DNA of 64,000 bases, from positions 1 through 64,000 of the forward strand of contig NZ_VMNK01000016.1 in assembly GCF_007625155.1 (NCBI RefSeq), read 5' to 3'. The translations under genes were made by a program, and so were the position numbers. The notes under the pieces were generated by a model that was not told the DNA's origin, ran no database searches, and saw only the letters and a list, made by a program, of their open reading frames with translations. Source of the DNA: Denitromonas halophila. Its GTDB lineage: Bacteria; Pseudomonadota; Gammaproteobacteria; Burkholderiales; Rhodocyclaceae. The stretch's first letter is position 1; each line of letters opens with the position of its first letter. Below are positions 25,491-36,153 of the stretch, piece by piece.

Positions 25491-26942
25491 ATGAAAACCG
25501 CCACCCCCGCACGGAAGATCGACAGCTTTCTCGATCAGGAATATTCCGCCGGCTTCGAAACCCTGCTCGAGGCAGACACCCTGCCCAAGGGCTTGTCGGA
25601 AGACGTGATCCGCGTGATCTCGGCCAAGAAAGGCGAGCCCGAGTTCCTGCTCGAATGGCGTCTCGAGGCCTATCGTCGCTGGCTGACCATGACCGCCCCC
25701 AAATGGGCCGCGGTCGACTTCCCCGACATCGACTTCCAGGACATCGTCTACTACTCCGCGCCCAAGAAAAAAGACGGCCCGAAGAGCCTCGACGAGGTCG
25801 ACCCCGAGCTGCTCAAAACCTTCGAGAAGCTCGGCGTGCCGCTGCACGAACGCGCGCGCCTGGCCGGCGTGGCGGTCGATGCGGTGTTCGACTCGGTGTC
25901 GGTGGCCACCACCTTCCAGAAGGAGCTGGGCGAGCACGGCATCATCTTCTGTTCGTTCTCGGAGGCGGTCAAAACCCACCCCGAGCTGATCCGCCAGTAC
26001 CTCGGCACCGTGGTGCCACCGAGCGACAACTTTTACGCCGCACTCAACTCGGCGGTGTTCTCCGACGGCTCCTTCGTGTTCATCCCCAAAGGCGTCAAGT
26101 GCCCGATGGAGTTGTCCACCTACTTCCGCATCAACGCCCGCGACACCGGCCAGTTCGAGCGCACGCTGATCATCGCCGAAGAAGGCGCCTCGGTCAGCTA
26201 CCTCGAAGGCTGTACGGCGCCGATGCGCGACGAAAATCAACTCCACGCCGCCGTGGTGGAGCTGATCGCGCTGGACGACGCCAAGATCAAGTACTCCACG
26301 GTGCAGAACTGGTACCCCGGCGACAAGGACGGCATCGGCGGCATCTACAACTTCGTCACCAAGCGCGGCGACTGTCGTGGTGCGCGTTCGCACATCTCCT
26401 GGACGCAGGTGGAAACCGGCTCGGCCATCACCTGGAAATACCCCAGCGTGATCCTGCGCGGCGACGACTCGGTGGGCGACTTCCACTCCGTGGCGCTCTC
26501 CAACCATCGCCAGCAGGCCGACACCGGCACCAAAATGATCCACATGGGCCGCAATACCAAGAGCACCATTTTGTCGAAAGGCATCTCAGCCGGGCGCGGC
26601 AGCAACACCTTTCGCGGCCTGGTGCGCATCAGCCCCAAAGCCGAAGGCGCGCGCAACTACACGCAGTGCGACTCGCTGCTCATCGGCGATCAGTGCGCGG
26701 CCCACACCTTCCCGACCATCGAGGCGCGCAACCCCACAGCCCATGTCGAGCACGAGGCGACCACCTCACGCATCGGCGAAGACCAGCTCTTCTACGCCAT
26801 GCAGCGCGGCCTCACCGCCGAAGACGCGGTGTCGATGATCGTCAATGGTTTCTGCCGCGAGGTGTTCAAGGAACTGCCCATGGAATTCGCCGTCGAGGCG
26901 CAAAAGCTGCTCGGCGTCAGCCTCGAAGGCAGCATCGGATAA
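25491..26942 (+). CDS. sufB: Fe-S cluster scaffold protein SufB
   Basis: 483 residues from ATG 25491, nine bases after AGGAG; the ATG at 25482 touches that site and is unlikely. Typical SufB segments are present: [18 protein letters not shown], then [36 protein letters not shown], and the C-terminal [20 protein letters not shown]. SufB is the beta-helix scaffold of the SufBCD complex on which clusters are built. Confidence 0.95.
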   Translation: MKTATPARKIDSFLDQEYSAGFETLLEADTLPKGLSEDVIRVISAKKGEPEFLLEWRLEAYRRWLTMTAPKWAAVDFPDIDFQDIVYYSAPKKKDGPKSLDEVDPELLKTFEKLGVPLHERARLAGVAVDAVFDSVSVATTFQKELGEHGIIFCSFSEAVKTHPELIRQYLGTVVPPSDNFYAALNSAVFSDGSFVFIPKGVKCPMELSTYFRINARDTGQFERTLIIAEEGASVSYLEGCTAPMRDENQLHAAVVELIALDDAKIKYSTVQNWYPGDKDGIGGIYNFVTKRGDCRGARSHISWTQVETGSAITWKYPSVILRGDDSVGDFHSVALSNHRQQADTGTKMIHMGRNTKSTILSKGISAGRGSNTFRGLVRISPKAEGARNYTQCDSLLIGDQCAAHTFPTIEARNPTAHVEHEATTSRIGEDQLFYAMQRGLTAEDAVSMIVNGFCREVFKELPMEFAVEAQKLLGVSLEGSIG

Positions 26943-27000
26943 GGATCGGGACGCAAGCACAGCATCACGTCCCGTCAAAGCAAACTCAGGAGATTTACGC

Positions 27001-27782
<782 letters not shown>

Positions 27783-27786
<4 letters not shown>

Positions 27787-29093
27787 GCGCTGTCGACACC
27801 TGGGTGTCCGCCTTCCACGCGCGCTCGGCACAGCAACCCGGTGCCGCGCTGCCCTGGCTGGCTGATCTGCGCCGCCAGGCCATCTACCGCTTCGCCGACG
27901 AAGGCTGGCCCACCCGCCGCCACCCGCGCTGGCAGCACACCTCGCTGGCCTTCATGGACCAGCAAGACTTCGCCGCCAACGCCGTCGCGCCCGACGCCGC
28001 GGCCGCCCTCGCCCGCCTGCGGGGCGACGACGCCGGCCACTGGCTGGTGTTTGTTGGTGGGCGGTTCAATGCGGAACTGTCGGACATCGGCGCCCTGCCC
28101 GCCGGTGTGCAACTGACGAGCCTGGCCGACGCGCTGGACCAGCACCCCGAGGCGGTGCAAGCCGCCTTCGGCAGCGCCACCGATGGCGACAGCCCGGCCG
28201 CGCTCAACCTCGCGCTCGCGACTGACGGCGCCTGGCTGCGCCTGCCGCGCGGCGTGGCGCTGGAGGCCCCGGTGCATCTGGTGTTCATCACCAACGCCAC
28301 CGACGCCAGCCAGCACCTGCGCAACCTGATCGTCGCCGAAGCCAACAGCGAAGCGACCATCGTCGAGCACTACCTGGGCGAAGGCGAGGCCACCACGCTC
28401 ACCACCGCCGCCACCCGGCTGCAGGTGGACGCCGACGCGCGCATCACCCACCTCAAGCTGCAGCAAGAAGCCGAGCCCGCCATCCACCTCGCCAGCATCA
28501 ACGCGACTCAAGCGCGTGGCGCGCACTTTGCCTCGCACTCGCTGTCCTTCGGCGCCCGGCTGGCGCGCAACGATATCCACACCCGCTTCGACGGCGAAGG
28601 CTGCGACACGCTGCTCAATGGCCTCTATCACCTCGACGGCCGGCGCCATGTGGACCACCACACCAGCATCAACCACGCCCAGCCGCGCGGCAACAGCCGC
28701 GAGTTCTACCGTGGCCTGCTCGATGGCAACTCGCGCGGGGTATTCACCGGCCGCATCATCGTCGCCAAGGATGCCCAGCGCAGCGACGCCATGCAGCGCT
28801 GCGACAACCTGCTGCTCTCGCGCGCAGCCGAAGCCGATGCCCGGCCCGAGCTCGAGATCTACGCCGACGACGTGAAATGCGCCCACGGCGCCACGGTCGG
28901 ACAGATGGACGAGGACAGCCTGTTCTATTTGCAAACCCGCGGCCTGGACGACGCCCACGCCCGCCGCCTGCTCACCTATGCCTTCGCAGCCGAAGCGCTC
29001 GACCGCATCGCGCTGCTGCCGCTGCGCAAGCAAGCCCGCGCCGCGCTCATGGCGCGCCTGCCCGGAGGTGAACTGCTGGAGGAACTGTTGTGA
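27783..29093 (+). CDS. sufD: Fe-S cluster assembly protein SufD
   Basis: 436 residues. Divergent N-terminus, then the SufBD core: [60 protein letters not shown] and the C-terminal [20 protein letters not shown]. It is the partner of SufB in the scaffold and helps iron entry. Start and stop overlap its neighbours by four bases, so translation is coupled. Confidence 0.93.
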
Positions 29094-30351
29094 ACACCGT
29101 CGCTGATCCGCTCCGCGCGCCGGCCGCCACCCGCTTGCCGGTGGCGGATGACTTTCCCATCCTCGCCCGGCCGGTGCACGGCCGCCGGCTGGTCTATCTC
29201 GACAACGGCGCCACCACGCAAAAGCCGACGGCGGTGATCGAGGCCGAGGCGCGCTTCTATCGCGAGTCGAATGCCAACATCCACCGCGGTGTGCACTGGC
29301 TGTCGCAACACGCCACCGAACTGTATGACGCCGCGCGCGCCACCGTGCAGCGCTTTATCGGCGCCGCGCGTGCGGATGAGATCATCTTCACCCGCGGCAC
29401 CACCGAGGCCATCAACCTGGTCGCCAACACCTGGGGGCGCAAGCAGCTCACCGCGGGCGACGAGATCCTCATCACCACGCTGGAGCACCACTCCAACATC
29501 GTGCCCTGGCAGATGCTGTGCGAGCAGACCGGTGCGGTGCTCAAGGTCGCGCCGGTCAATGAAATCGGCGAGGTCGAGCTCGACAGCTTCGACGCGCTGC
29601 TGAGCCCACGCACCCGGCTGGTCGCCATCACGCATATCTCCAACGCGCTGGGCACGGTCAACCCAGTAGCCGAGATGGTGGCGCACGCGCATGCGGTCGG
29701 CGCCGTGGTGCTGGTCGACGGCGCACAAGCCGTGGCCCACCAGGCCGTCGACATGCAGGCGCTGGGTTGCGATTTCTACGCCTTCTCGGGCCACAAGCTC
29801 TACGGCCCCACCGGCATCGGCGTGCTCTACGGCCGTGCCGAGTTGCTCGCCGACATGCCGCCGTGGCAAGGCGGCGGCGACATGATCCGCACCGTCAGCT
29901 TCGAGCGCAGCACCTACGCTGAAGCGCCGCAGCGCTTCGAGGCCGGCACGCCCAACATCGCCGGCGCCGTCGCGCTGGCCGCCGCTATCGACTATGTGCA
30001 GGCCCTCGGCATGGACCGCATTGTGGCGCATGAGCACGCCCTGCTCGAGCACGCCACCGCCGCGCTCAGCGCCATCCCCGGCCTGCGCATGGTGGGCACC
30101 GCGGCCCACAAGGCGGGCATTCTGTCTTTCATGATCGAGCACATTCACCCGCACGACTTGGGCACCATTCTGGACAGCGAAGGCGTCGCCATCCGCGCCG
30201 GCCACCACTGCGCCATGCCGCTGATGACCCGCTTCGGCATCCCCGGCACAGCGCGCGCCTCGCTGGCCGTCTATAACGATGACACTGACATCGCCGCGCT
30301 GGTCACCGCCATCGAGAAGGCGCAAACCCTGTTCGGCACGAGGAAAAGACC

Positions 30352-30355
<4 letters not shown>
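29090..30355 (+). CDS. sufS: Cysteine desulfurase SufS
   Basis: 421 residues from a GTG start overlapping the sufD stop. The PLP lysine is in FSGHKLYGPTGIGVLYG, and the sulphur-carrying cysteine is in RAGHHCAMPLMTRFG with its short group-II loop. YLDNGATTQKP marks the N-terminal part. It takes sulphur from cysteine and hands it to SufU. GGAGGTGAACTGCTGGAGG upstream provides the ribosome site. Confidence 0.95.
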
Positions 30356-30804
<449 letters not shown>

Positions 30805-30814
30805 GGAACGCATC

Positions 30815-31384
30815 ATGGGCGACGCCTACGGCGAAACCGACTCCCGCACCCTGCTACGCGACTGCGCCGCAGTCAGCGTGCCCTGGGGTAACCCCGAAAC
30901 GCTGGAGGCGGGCAACTACGCGCTCATCACCCAGCGCCTCGGTGGCTCGATTACCGTCATGTGCGGCGGCAACCTGTATCGCATTGACGAACGCAACGCC
31001 GACGCCCTCGGGCTGGAGCCGCAGCTGCCTGCCACGCCGCCGCCCGCCGACAGCGGCGAGCGCAGCATCGACAGCATCGAGCAAGCCGCGTGGACACAGC
31101 TGGGCACCTGCTTCGACCCCGAGATCCCGATCGACATCGTCAATCTCGGCCTGGTCTACGCCTGCACCGCCGAAATGATCGAGCCCGACAGCTTCCGCCT
31201 CACGGTCAACATGACACTCACCGCGCCCGGCTGCGGCATGGGCACCGTCATCGCCGACGAAGCCCACGCCAAGCTGCTCGACATCCCTGGCGTCAAAGAG
31301 GCCGAAGTCAATCTCGTGTGGGACCCACCCTGGAGCCGCGAAATGATGAGCGACGCCGCACGGCTTGAAATGGGCATGTTCTAG
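30815..31384 (+). CDS. sufT: Iron-sulphur cluster maturation protein SufT
   Basis: 189 residues. The N-terminal 75 residues (WGNPETLEAGNYALITQRLG) are specific to SufT. The rest is a DUF59/MIP18 domain: CFDPEIPIDIVNLGLVY, then MTLTAPGCGMGTVIADEA with the reactive cysteine, and EVNLVWDPPWSREMMSDAAR. It aids late maturation of Fe-S proteins. It ends the suf operon, ten bases after sufU. Confidence 0.92.
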   Translation: MGDAYGETDSRTLLRDCAAVSVPWGNPETLEAGNYALITQRLGGSITVMCGGNLYRIDERNADALGLEPQLPATPPPADSGERSIDSIEQAAWTQLGTCFDPEIPIDIVNLGLVYACTAEMIEPDSFRLTVNMTLTAPGCGMGTVIADEAHAKLLDIPGVKEAEVNLVWDPPWSREMMSDAARLEMGMF

Positions 31385-31444
31385 GCGCAATGCACCCAGG
31401 TCGGCGGAAGCCGAACCTACCAACAGCAAGGCATCACCCCGTAA

Positions 31445-31462
31445 GGCGGGTTTCAACCCGCC
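31445..31462. repeat. Short palindrome GGCGGGTTTCAACCCGCC, copy 2
   Basis: The same 18-bp palindrome as the core of the one at 19753, in the 162-bp gap between sufT and serA. Confidence 0.55.
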
Positions 31463-31493
31463 ACCGCGAACCGGGTCGGCGTGCCCAATGCAG

Positions 31494-31511
31494 GGCGGGC
31501 TTCAACCCGCC
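31494..31511. repeat. Short palindrome GGCGGGCTTCAACCCGCC, copy 3
   Basis: One base different from the copy at 31445, and 31 bp after it. The pair could act as an attenuating or stabilising structure between sufT and serA. Confidence 0.5.
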
Positions 31512-31546
31512 AATACCGCCGCCCGACAGAAACCGGAGCCCCCAAC

Positions 31547-32779
31547 ATGATCGACGAAGCCTTCCACCCCGACACTCTGCGCTGCGTCCTGCTCGAAGGC
31601 ATCCACGCCTCTGCCGTAGACGTGTTCGAAAGCCACGGCTACACCCATGTCGAGCAACACGCCACCGCCCTGTCGGGCGACGCACTCACCGCCGCCATCG
31701 CCAAGGCCCACTTCATCGGCATCCGCTCCCGCACCCACCTGACCGAGGCCGTGCTCGACAAAGCCCCGCACCTGCTCGCCATCGGCTGCTTCTGCATCGG
31801 CACCAACCAGGTTGACCTCGCCGCCGCCGCACGGCGCGGCATCCCGGTGTTCAACGCCCCCTTCTCCAACACCCGCAGCGTCGCCGAGCTGGTGCTCGCC
31901 GAAATCATCATGCTGCTGCGCGGCATCCCCGAAAAGAACGCCGCCCAGCACCGCGGCGGCTGGATGAAACACGCCACCGGCTCGCACGAAGCGCGCGGCA
32001 AAACCCTCGGCATCATCGGCTACGGTCACATCGGCACCCAGATCGGCATCCTCGCCGAACAACTCGGCATGCGCGTGCTCTACCACGACATCGAAAGCCG
32101 CCTCGCGCTGGGCAACGCCCACGCCGTCCCAACGCTCGACACCCTGCTCGCCCAAGCCGACGTCGTCAGCCTGCATGTGCCTCAAACCCCCGCCACCCAG
32201 AACCTCATCAACGCCAAACGCCTCGCGCAGATGAAACCCGGCAGCCACCTCATCAACGCCTCGCGCGGCACCGTCGTCGACATCGACGCCCTCGCCCAGG
32301 CGCTGGCCAGCGGTCACCTGCGCGGCGCCGCCATCGACGTCTTCCCGCAAGAACCCGGCGGCAACAGCGACGCCTTCACCTCACCGCTGACCCGCTTCGA
32401 CAACGTCATCCTTACCCCGCACATCGGTGGCTCCACGCTCGAAGCGCAAGAAAACATCGGCACCGAAGTCGCCACCCACCTCATGCGCTACGGCCAGAAC
32501 GGCTCCGTGCTCATGGCCGTCAACTTCCCCGAGCTCTCCCTCCCCGTCCAACACGGCGCCACCCGCATCCTCCACATCCACCGCAACGTCCCCGGCGTCC
32601 TCGCCAAAATCAACGACATCGTCTCCGCCGCCGGCATCAACATCGCCGCGCAGTACCTGCAAACCGGACCCGAGCTGGGGTATGCGGCGATTGATATCGA
32701 TGCCGAACTATCGGCGGACGACCTCAAGCGGTTGCGGGGGATTGACGGGACTTTGAGGTGCCGAACGCTGGTGCGGTAA
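31547..32779 (+). CDS. serA: D-3-phosphoglycerate dehydrogenase
   Basis: 410 residues, the length of E. coli-type SerA, from ATG 31547 preceded by CCGGAGCCCCCAAC. NAD motif IIGYGHIGTQIGILAEQLG, catalytic regions INASRGTVVDID, ALASGHLRGAAIDVFPQEP and LTPHIGGSTLEAQENIG, then an ACT domain (about residues 335-410, NVPGVLAKINDIVSAAGINI) for serine feedback. First step of serine synthesis. Serine feeds cysteine, the sulphur donor for SufS, though co-regulation is not shown. Confidence 0.93.
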   Translation: MIDEAFHPDTLRCVLLEGIHASAVDVFESHGYTHVEQHATALSGDALTAAIAKAHFIGIRSRTHLTEAVLDKAPHLLAIGCFCIGTNQVDLAAAARRGIPVFNAPFSNTRSVAELVLAEIIMLLRGIPEKNAAQHRGGWMKHATGSHEARGKTLGIIGYGHIGTQIGILAEQLGMRVLYHDIESRLALGNAHAVPTLDTLLAQADVVSLHVPQTPATQNLINAKRLAQMKPGSHLINASRGTVVDIDALAQALASGHLRGAAIDVFPQEPGGNSDAFTSPLTRFDNVILTPHIGGSTLEAQENIGTEVATHLMRYGQNGSVLMAVNFPELSLPVQHGATRILHIHRNVPGVLAKINDIVSAAGINIAAQYLQTGPELGYAAIDIDAELSADDLKRLRGIDGTLRCRTLVR

Positions 32780-33102
32780 TCGAATAGTCGCTTTGGTTGT
32801 GGCGCCACCCACAGGGGATGCCGGCATTCCTTGGGGGTGGCGCTTGCCGTTTACGGGGGGCTCGGGTTTAATTCCTGTCGAATATGACGATCCGCGACGA
32901 GTATCGCAACAACGCAGCCCTCTCGTGCGCCCTCCAAAGTGACGCTGTTGCCACTTGGTTTTAGGAGGGTCTACAACTGACTGGATCGTTGATTTTTAAC
33001 AGCTTTTTCGATCTCACGAGTGACGATTGCGGCGCAGTGACGCAATGTTTTACGTCGATTAGGAGGTCTACTTATAGTTAGGCATCACACTCCGTACCAA
33101 CT
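32780..33102 (+). other. Pre-array region with repeated motif and a lone core site
   Basis: 323 bp without a gene. TTAGGAGGGTCTAC (32961-32974) and TTAGGAGGTCTAC (33059-33071) are near-identical direct repeats 98 bp apart. The second is followed by a core-type GTTAGGC at 33077-33083, just before the first cassette gene. No matching inverse core was found within attC distance. The layout recalls an attI site (single core plus integrase-binding direct repeats), but no integrase gene is beside it. Confidence 0.4.
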
Positions 33103-33771
33103 ATGACCTTTATTTCGACTAGGAAGCTTGAGAAAGCAATTGATCGTGCACTACAGGATTGGCTGTCGCCATACGGCTTCCGTCCTGCCAATGGCGGCGG
33201 CGTTGAACGTTGGCAAGACAACCGCTACGACTTCATAGGATCATTGGTGTGCAAGATCGGTGGAGAGAATCGGATAACCCCATTTGGGCAAATGGGCTTC
33301 CGAGAACACGAGAATATTTACAGCCACTTCATCCATCCAGATCGCCAGGAGTCTGAGAAATTAGCGATTGACGCCACGTTTAAGTACGCCCATTTCGTAA
33401 AGGATTGGACGGCGGCAATGCGATGCCAACAGGTAGAAGAACTTGAGGGTTTTCTCGGCAACCTCCGAGGTTTCGTGATGGAGCGCCTGTTTCCAACCCT
33501 CATGTCCTACGACACGCCGCACAAGATTCTCGCTCTATACATTAGGACGAACGAGAAAGACCCAACGAGTTTTGCTCCTCCAACCTGGCATGGCTACAGT
33601 TCCGCTTTGACCGCGCTAATTTTGGCCCGCCTCTACGAATCGAGTCATTACAAATCGCTCAAGCATCGATATTCGGGAGAGTTCGAGGGTCTTGATGAAG
33701 AAAAAATGAAAAGGGTTCAACGGTTGCTTGAGTACCTTGATCTTCCAGACCCCTTACCTGCGCTTGAATGA
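33103..33771 (+). CDS. Cassette-encoded hypothetical protein
   Basis: 222 residues, the largest cassette product here. MTFISTRKLEKAIDRALQDW, then YDFIGSLVCKIGGENRITPF and HENIYSHFIHPDRQES. It looks soluble, with mixed helix and strand; no signal or membrane segment. The C-terminal half (EEKMKRVQRLLEYLDLPDP) is helical and charged. No family recognised. It starts 20 bases after the lone core at 33077. Confidence 0.65.
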   Translation: MTFISTRKLEKAIDRALQDWLSPYGFRPANGGGVERWQDNRYDFIGSLVCKIGGENRITPFGQMGFREHENIYSHFIHPDRQESEKLAIDATFKYAHFVKDWTAAMRCQQVEELEGFLGNLRGFVMERLFPTLMSYDTPHKILALYIRTNEKDPTSFAPPTWHGYSSALTALILARLYESSHYKSLKHRYSGEFEGLDEEKMKRVQRLLEYLDLPDPLPALE

Positions 33772-33781
33772 GAAACGTGAT

Positions 33782-33868
33782 GCCTAACCCGGCGCTCAAC
33801 CTCGCTCCTTTCAGTCGCTGGACGCTGCGCGATAAAGCCGCGCAGCGCCGGTTAGCTCTACGTTGGGC
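33782..33868 (+). other. attC recombination site 8
   Basis: Inverse core GCCTAAC (33782-33788) and core GTTGGGC (33862-33868), 87 bp, sharing GCTGGACGCTGCGCGATAAA with the sites at 1355, 3123 and 38780. Confidence 0.88.
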
Positions 33869-33892
33869 GTCATCGAACGAGGAAAGGTGAAA

Positions 33893-34129
33893 ATGACTGG
33901 TGGCAACACCGAATGTGCATGCGGTTGTGGCGGTAAGCCCGCGGGGGGTTATTTCCTTCCAGGGCACGATCAGCGATTGAGGGCCGATCTGGAGCGCCGT
34001 ATCGGAGGGCTGATACCCCTACGAATGCTGGTCGAGGCGGCGGAGCACTTTGCCGCAGGGACCATTCAATCTTCTATGTTCAACAATATGGTCAAGGATC
34101 TCTTTCGCATGCGTGAGGAGGACAATTGA
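33893..34129 (+). CDS. Cassette-encoded small cysteine-rich protein
   Basis: 78 residues from ATG 33893, preceded by GAGGAAAGGTGAAA. An in-frame TTG at 33863 lies inside the attC core. The N-terminal ECACGCGGKPAGGYFLPGHD is a compact motif with three cysteines and a histidine, suggesting a small zinc-binding unit, followed by a basic helix (QRLRADLERRIGGL). I have seen this motif in small phage and hypothetical proteins, but no function is known to me. Confidence 0.65.
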   Translation: MTGGNTECACGCGGKPAGGYFLPGHDQRLRADLERRIGGLIPLRMLVEAAEHFAAGTIQSSMFNNMVKDLFRMREEDN

Positions 34130-34145
34130 AACTCGCGCACGTACC

Positions 34146-34217
34146 GCCCAACAAGGCGCTTCATCCGACCGCCAAAACGCTGCGCATTTTGCCGTCGGCT
34201 GAGCTTTCACGTTAGAG
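34146..34217 (+). other. attC recombination site 9
   Basis: Inverse core GCCCAAC (34146-34152) and core-like GTTAGAG (34211-34217), 72 bp. Its body matches the site at 2544 in the left array (CCGACCG..CAAAA..GCTGCGC..TTTTGCCGTCGG). Confidence 0.87.
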
Positions 34218-34227
34218 ACTTTGTGTT

Positions 34228-34647
34228 ATGAGCGATTACTCTGAATCGATAAGACTTCGATACAAAGAAGAGTCTACTGAACAGCTCCTATATCTTTACG
34301 CCTCTACAGACTTGACTGAAGTGGCAAAAAAACTCTTAGTTAGCGAACTTCATAGTCGAGGAGTTAATAATATCGAAGAGCAGGTTGAGCCTGTACGCGC
34401 CGAAATAGTTGAGGAGCGCGAAGCCTTGAATGCATCGAGGCAAGAAGCAAAGAAGAATGCTGATTTTGCGTACAAACTAACGTACATCTTTGTTGCCGTG
34501 CTGGTTGGCGGCGCAAGTATCTACTCTGCAATTATTGGCGATACCGACAAGGCAATCGTTACCGCGGTGATTGGAGCGCTAGGAATGCTGTTTGTCTGGG
34601 CAAAAAGAATGGTTTGGAAATTCATTGTTCACCTTTTTACGTCTTAA
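34228..34647 (+). CDS. Cassette-encoded two-span membrane protein
   Basis: 139 residues. The N-terminal 85 residues are soluble and charged, with a coiled-coil-like stretch (EPVRAEIVEEREALNASRQE). Two hydrophobic segments follow (about 92-110 LTYIFVAVLVGGASIYSAI and 116-134 AIVTAVIGALGMLFVW). AT-richer than the chromosome. No family recognised. Confidence 0.65.
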   Translation: MSDYSESIRLRYKEESTEQLLYLYASTDLTEVAKKLLVSELHSRGVNNIEEQVEPVRAEIVEEREALNASRQEAKKNADFAYKLTYIFVAVLVGGASIYSAIIGDTDKAIVTAVIGALGMLFVWAKRMVWKFIVHLFTS

Positions 34648-34682
34648 TCTACTGCGCTCATGAAAGCTGCAGCGCATGGCGT

Positions 34683-34772
34683 CTCTAACTTTACAGTCGA
34701 GCGGGACGGCCACAAGCTGCGCTTGTGGTTCCCTACGCTTCGCTTCGGCCGCCCCTCACTTTCACGTTAGCC
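34683..34772 (+). other. attC recombination site 10, core hit by an IS element
   Basis: Inverse core CTCTAAC (34683-34689) and core GTTAGCC (34766-34772). The interior dyad is CCACAAGC/GCTTGTGG. The core lies inside the 10-bp ACGTTAGCCT duplicated by the IS element that starts at 34774. Confidence 0.88.
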
Positions 34773-34773
34773 T

Positions 34774-36141
34774 CAATGCCATTAAGTTAAGTCAAAAAGT
34801 CACATTAAAACAGTGTGTTGCGTTAAAATTAGATCGTTGCAATGACTTCCTGATGATGACCATGACATTGCAAACCCCGTGCCATATTCAGTGCCATCGG
34901 CCAATACCTTAGTTCGGACGCCTTTGCCCAGCAGGCACGAGAGAAACCGTCGGACTTTACCCGCACCCGTCGCCTTCCGCTCGCGCACATTGTCGCCTTC
35001 TTACTCAACGCGCCGCGTGCGGGTCTGCAAAGCGAACTCGATGCCTTCTTCGATCACTCGCTCCAAGCACCGCTGGGCCGCCCACCGACCAAGAGCGCGC
35101 TGTGCCAGGCACGCAGACATCTTCGCCCACAAGCAATGCGCCAGCTGCTCGGCCATAGTGCGCAAGTATTTGTCGAGCACAGCAAAGCCCCCTTGTGGCA
35201 TGGCCTGCGCGTGCTGGCGCTCGATTCGACCACGCTGCGTGTTCCCAATGTTCCCGAGAGCGTTGAGCACTTCGGCGGCATGCTCACCTCCTGCGGCAAA
35301 TTTCGACCTCTGGCGCGTGCTTCGGCACTGCTCGATGTGGCCCGTGACGCCTTTGTCGATGCCCGCCTCGGTGGCTTTGCCGACGATGATCGAACGCTTG
35401 CCGCCGATCATCTCGAAGCGCTCGGTACCGGCGATCTGCTCGTGATGGACCGCGGCTATCCTTCTCGACAGTGGCTGACCCAGTTGTGCGCCAAAGGGGT
35501 GGCTTTTTGTGCGCGCATCGGACACCCCTGGGCACAGGTCAAGCGCTTCGCGCGTAGCGATCAGCACGATGCCGTGGTGGATCTGGGCACGACGAAGGCG
35601 CCCTTGCCGTTGCGTTTGCTGCGAGTCGTGTTGCCCAATGGTGCGACCTTGATGCTGGTGACCAATCTGTTCGACAACTCCTTCACTGGCCCGCAGTTCG
35701 CTTCCTTGTACCGCAGTCGCTGGCGCATCGAGGAGGCCTTCAAGCGAATCAAGGCACGCTTACAGGTCGAGAACTGGAGTGGTGTGCTGCCGCACACCGT
35801 TGAGCAGGATTTCTATGCCTCATTGGTGCGCCACAACTGCGCCGCCGTCATGGCCATGGCCGTCCGGCCTGAGGAGAACGGTTTGGAACCTCCAGCCCCT
35901 GACGCCAAGGGATGGCGCAGCCGGATCAATCGCACGCTGGTGCTCAAGAGCTTGCGCCACTTCCTGCCCCGTTTGCTGTTATCGCTTGATCCGCACACCC
36001 TTCTACTGCACCTGATCGAGCGCCTTCGCGCCCCTTCGGCCATCGAACGAACACGGCCCGACCGCCGCGCCCCACGCAACAAGGGCGTGCGCATCGCAGG
36101 GTTCCATTTCGCATACAAGGCGGCTTAACTTAATGGCATTG
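34774..36141 (+). mobile_element. IS4-family insertion sequence
   Basis: A 1368-bp element with 18-bp perfect terminal inverted repeats (CAATGCCATTAAGTTAAG at the left; the right end reads the same on the other strand). It is flanked by the 10-bp direct duplication ACGTTAGCCT (34764-34773 and 36142-36151). The single transposase has IS4-family DDE motifs. Perfect ends and duplication suggest a recent insertion, although the transposase frame is interrupted near its start. Confidence 0.9.
34862..36128 (+). pseudogene. IS4-family transposase, frameshifted near its start
   Basis: The ATG at 34862 begins MTLQTP but runs into a stop at 34910. From 34884 the correct protein continues in another frame (IFSAIGQYLSSDAFAQQARE), open to 36128 with no start codon until ATG 35136. 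Removing one C from the CCCC at 34875-34878 restores one 421-residue frame. DDE parts are intact: LALDSTTLRVP, LLVMDRGYPSRQWL, and YRSRWRIEEAFKRIKARLQ. From ATG 35136 a 330-residue protein lacking the N-terminal domain could be made. Programmed slippage or a sequence error are alternatives. Confidence 0.75.
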
Positions 36142-36153
36142 ACGTTAGCCTGC

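Noticed and set aside
25455..26543. Minus-strand open frame of 362 codons opposite sufB
   Set aside because: sufB is unmistakable on the plus strand; the opposite frame has no start context or known motif.
34879..35445. 188-codon open frame in the IS element, one frame off the transposase
   Set aside because: Its translation is low-complexity and matches nothing; the transposase N-terminal domain reads clearly in the other frame over the same bases.
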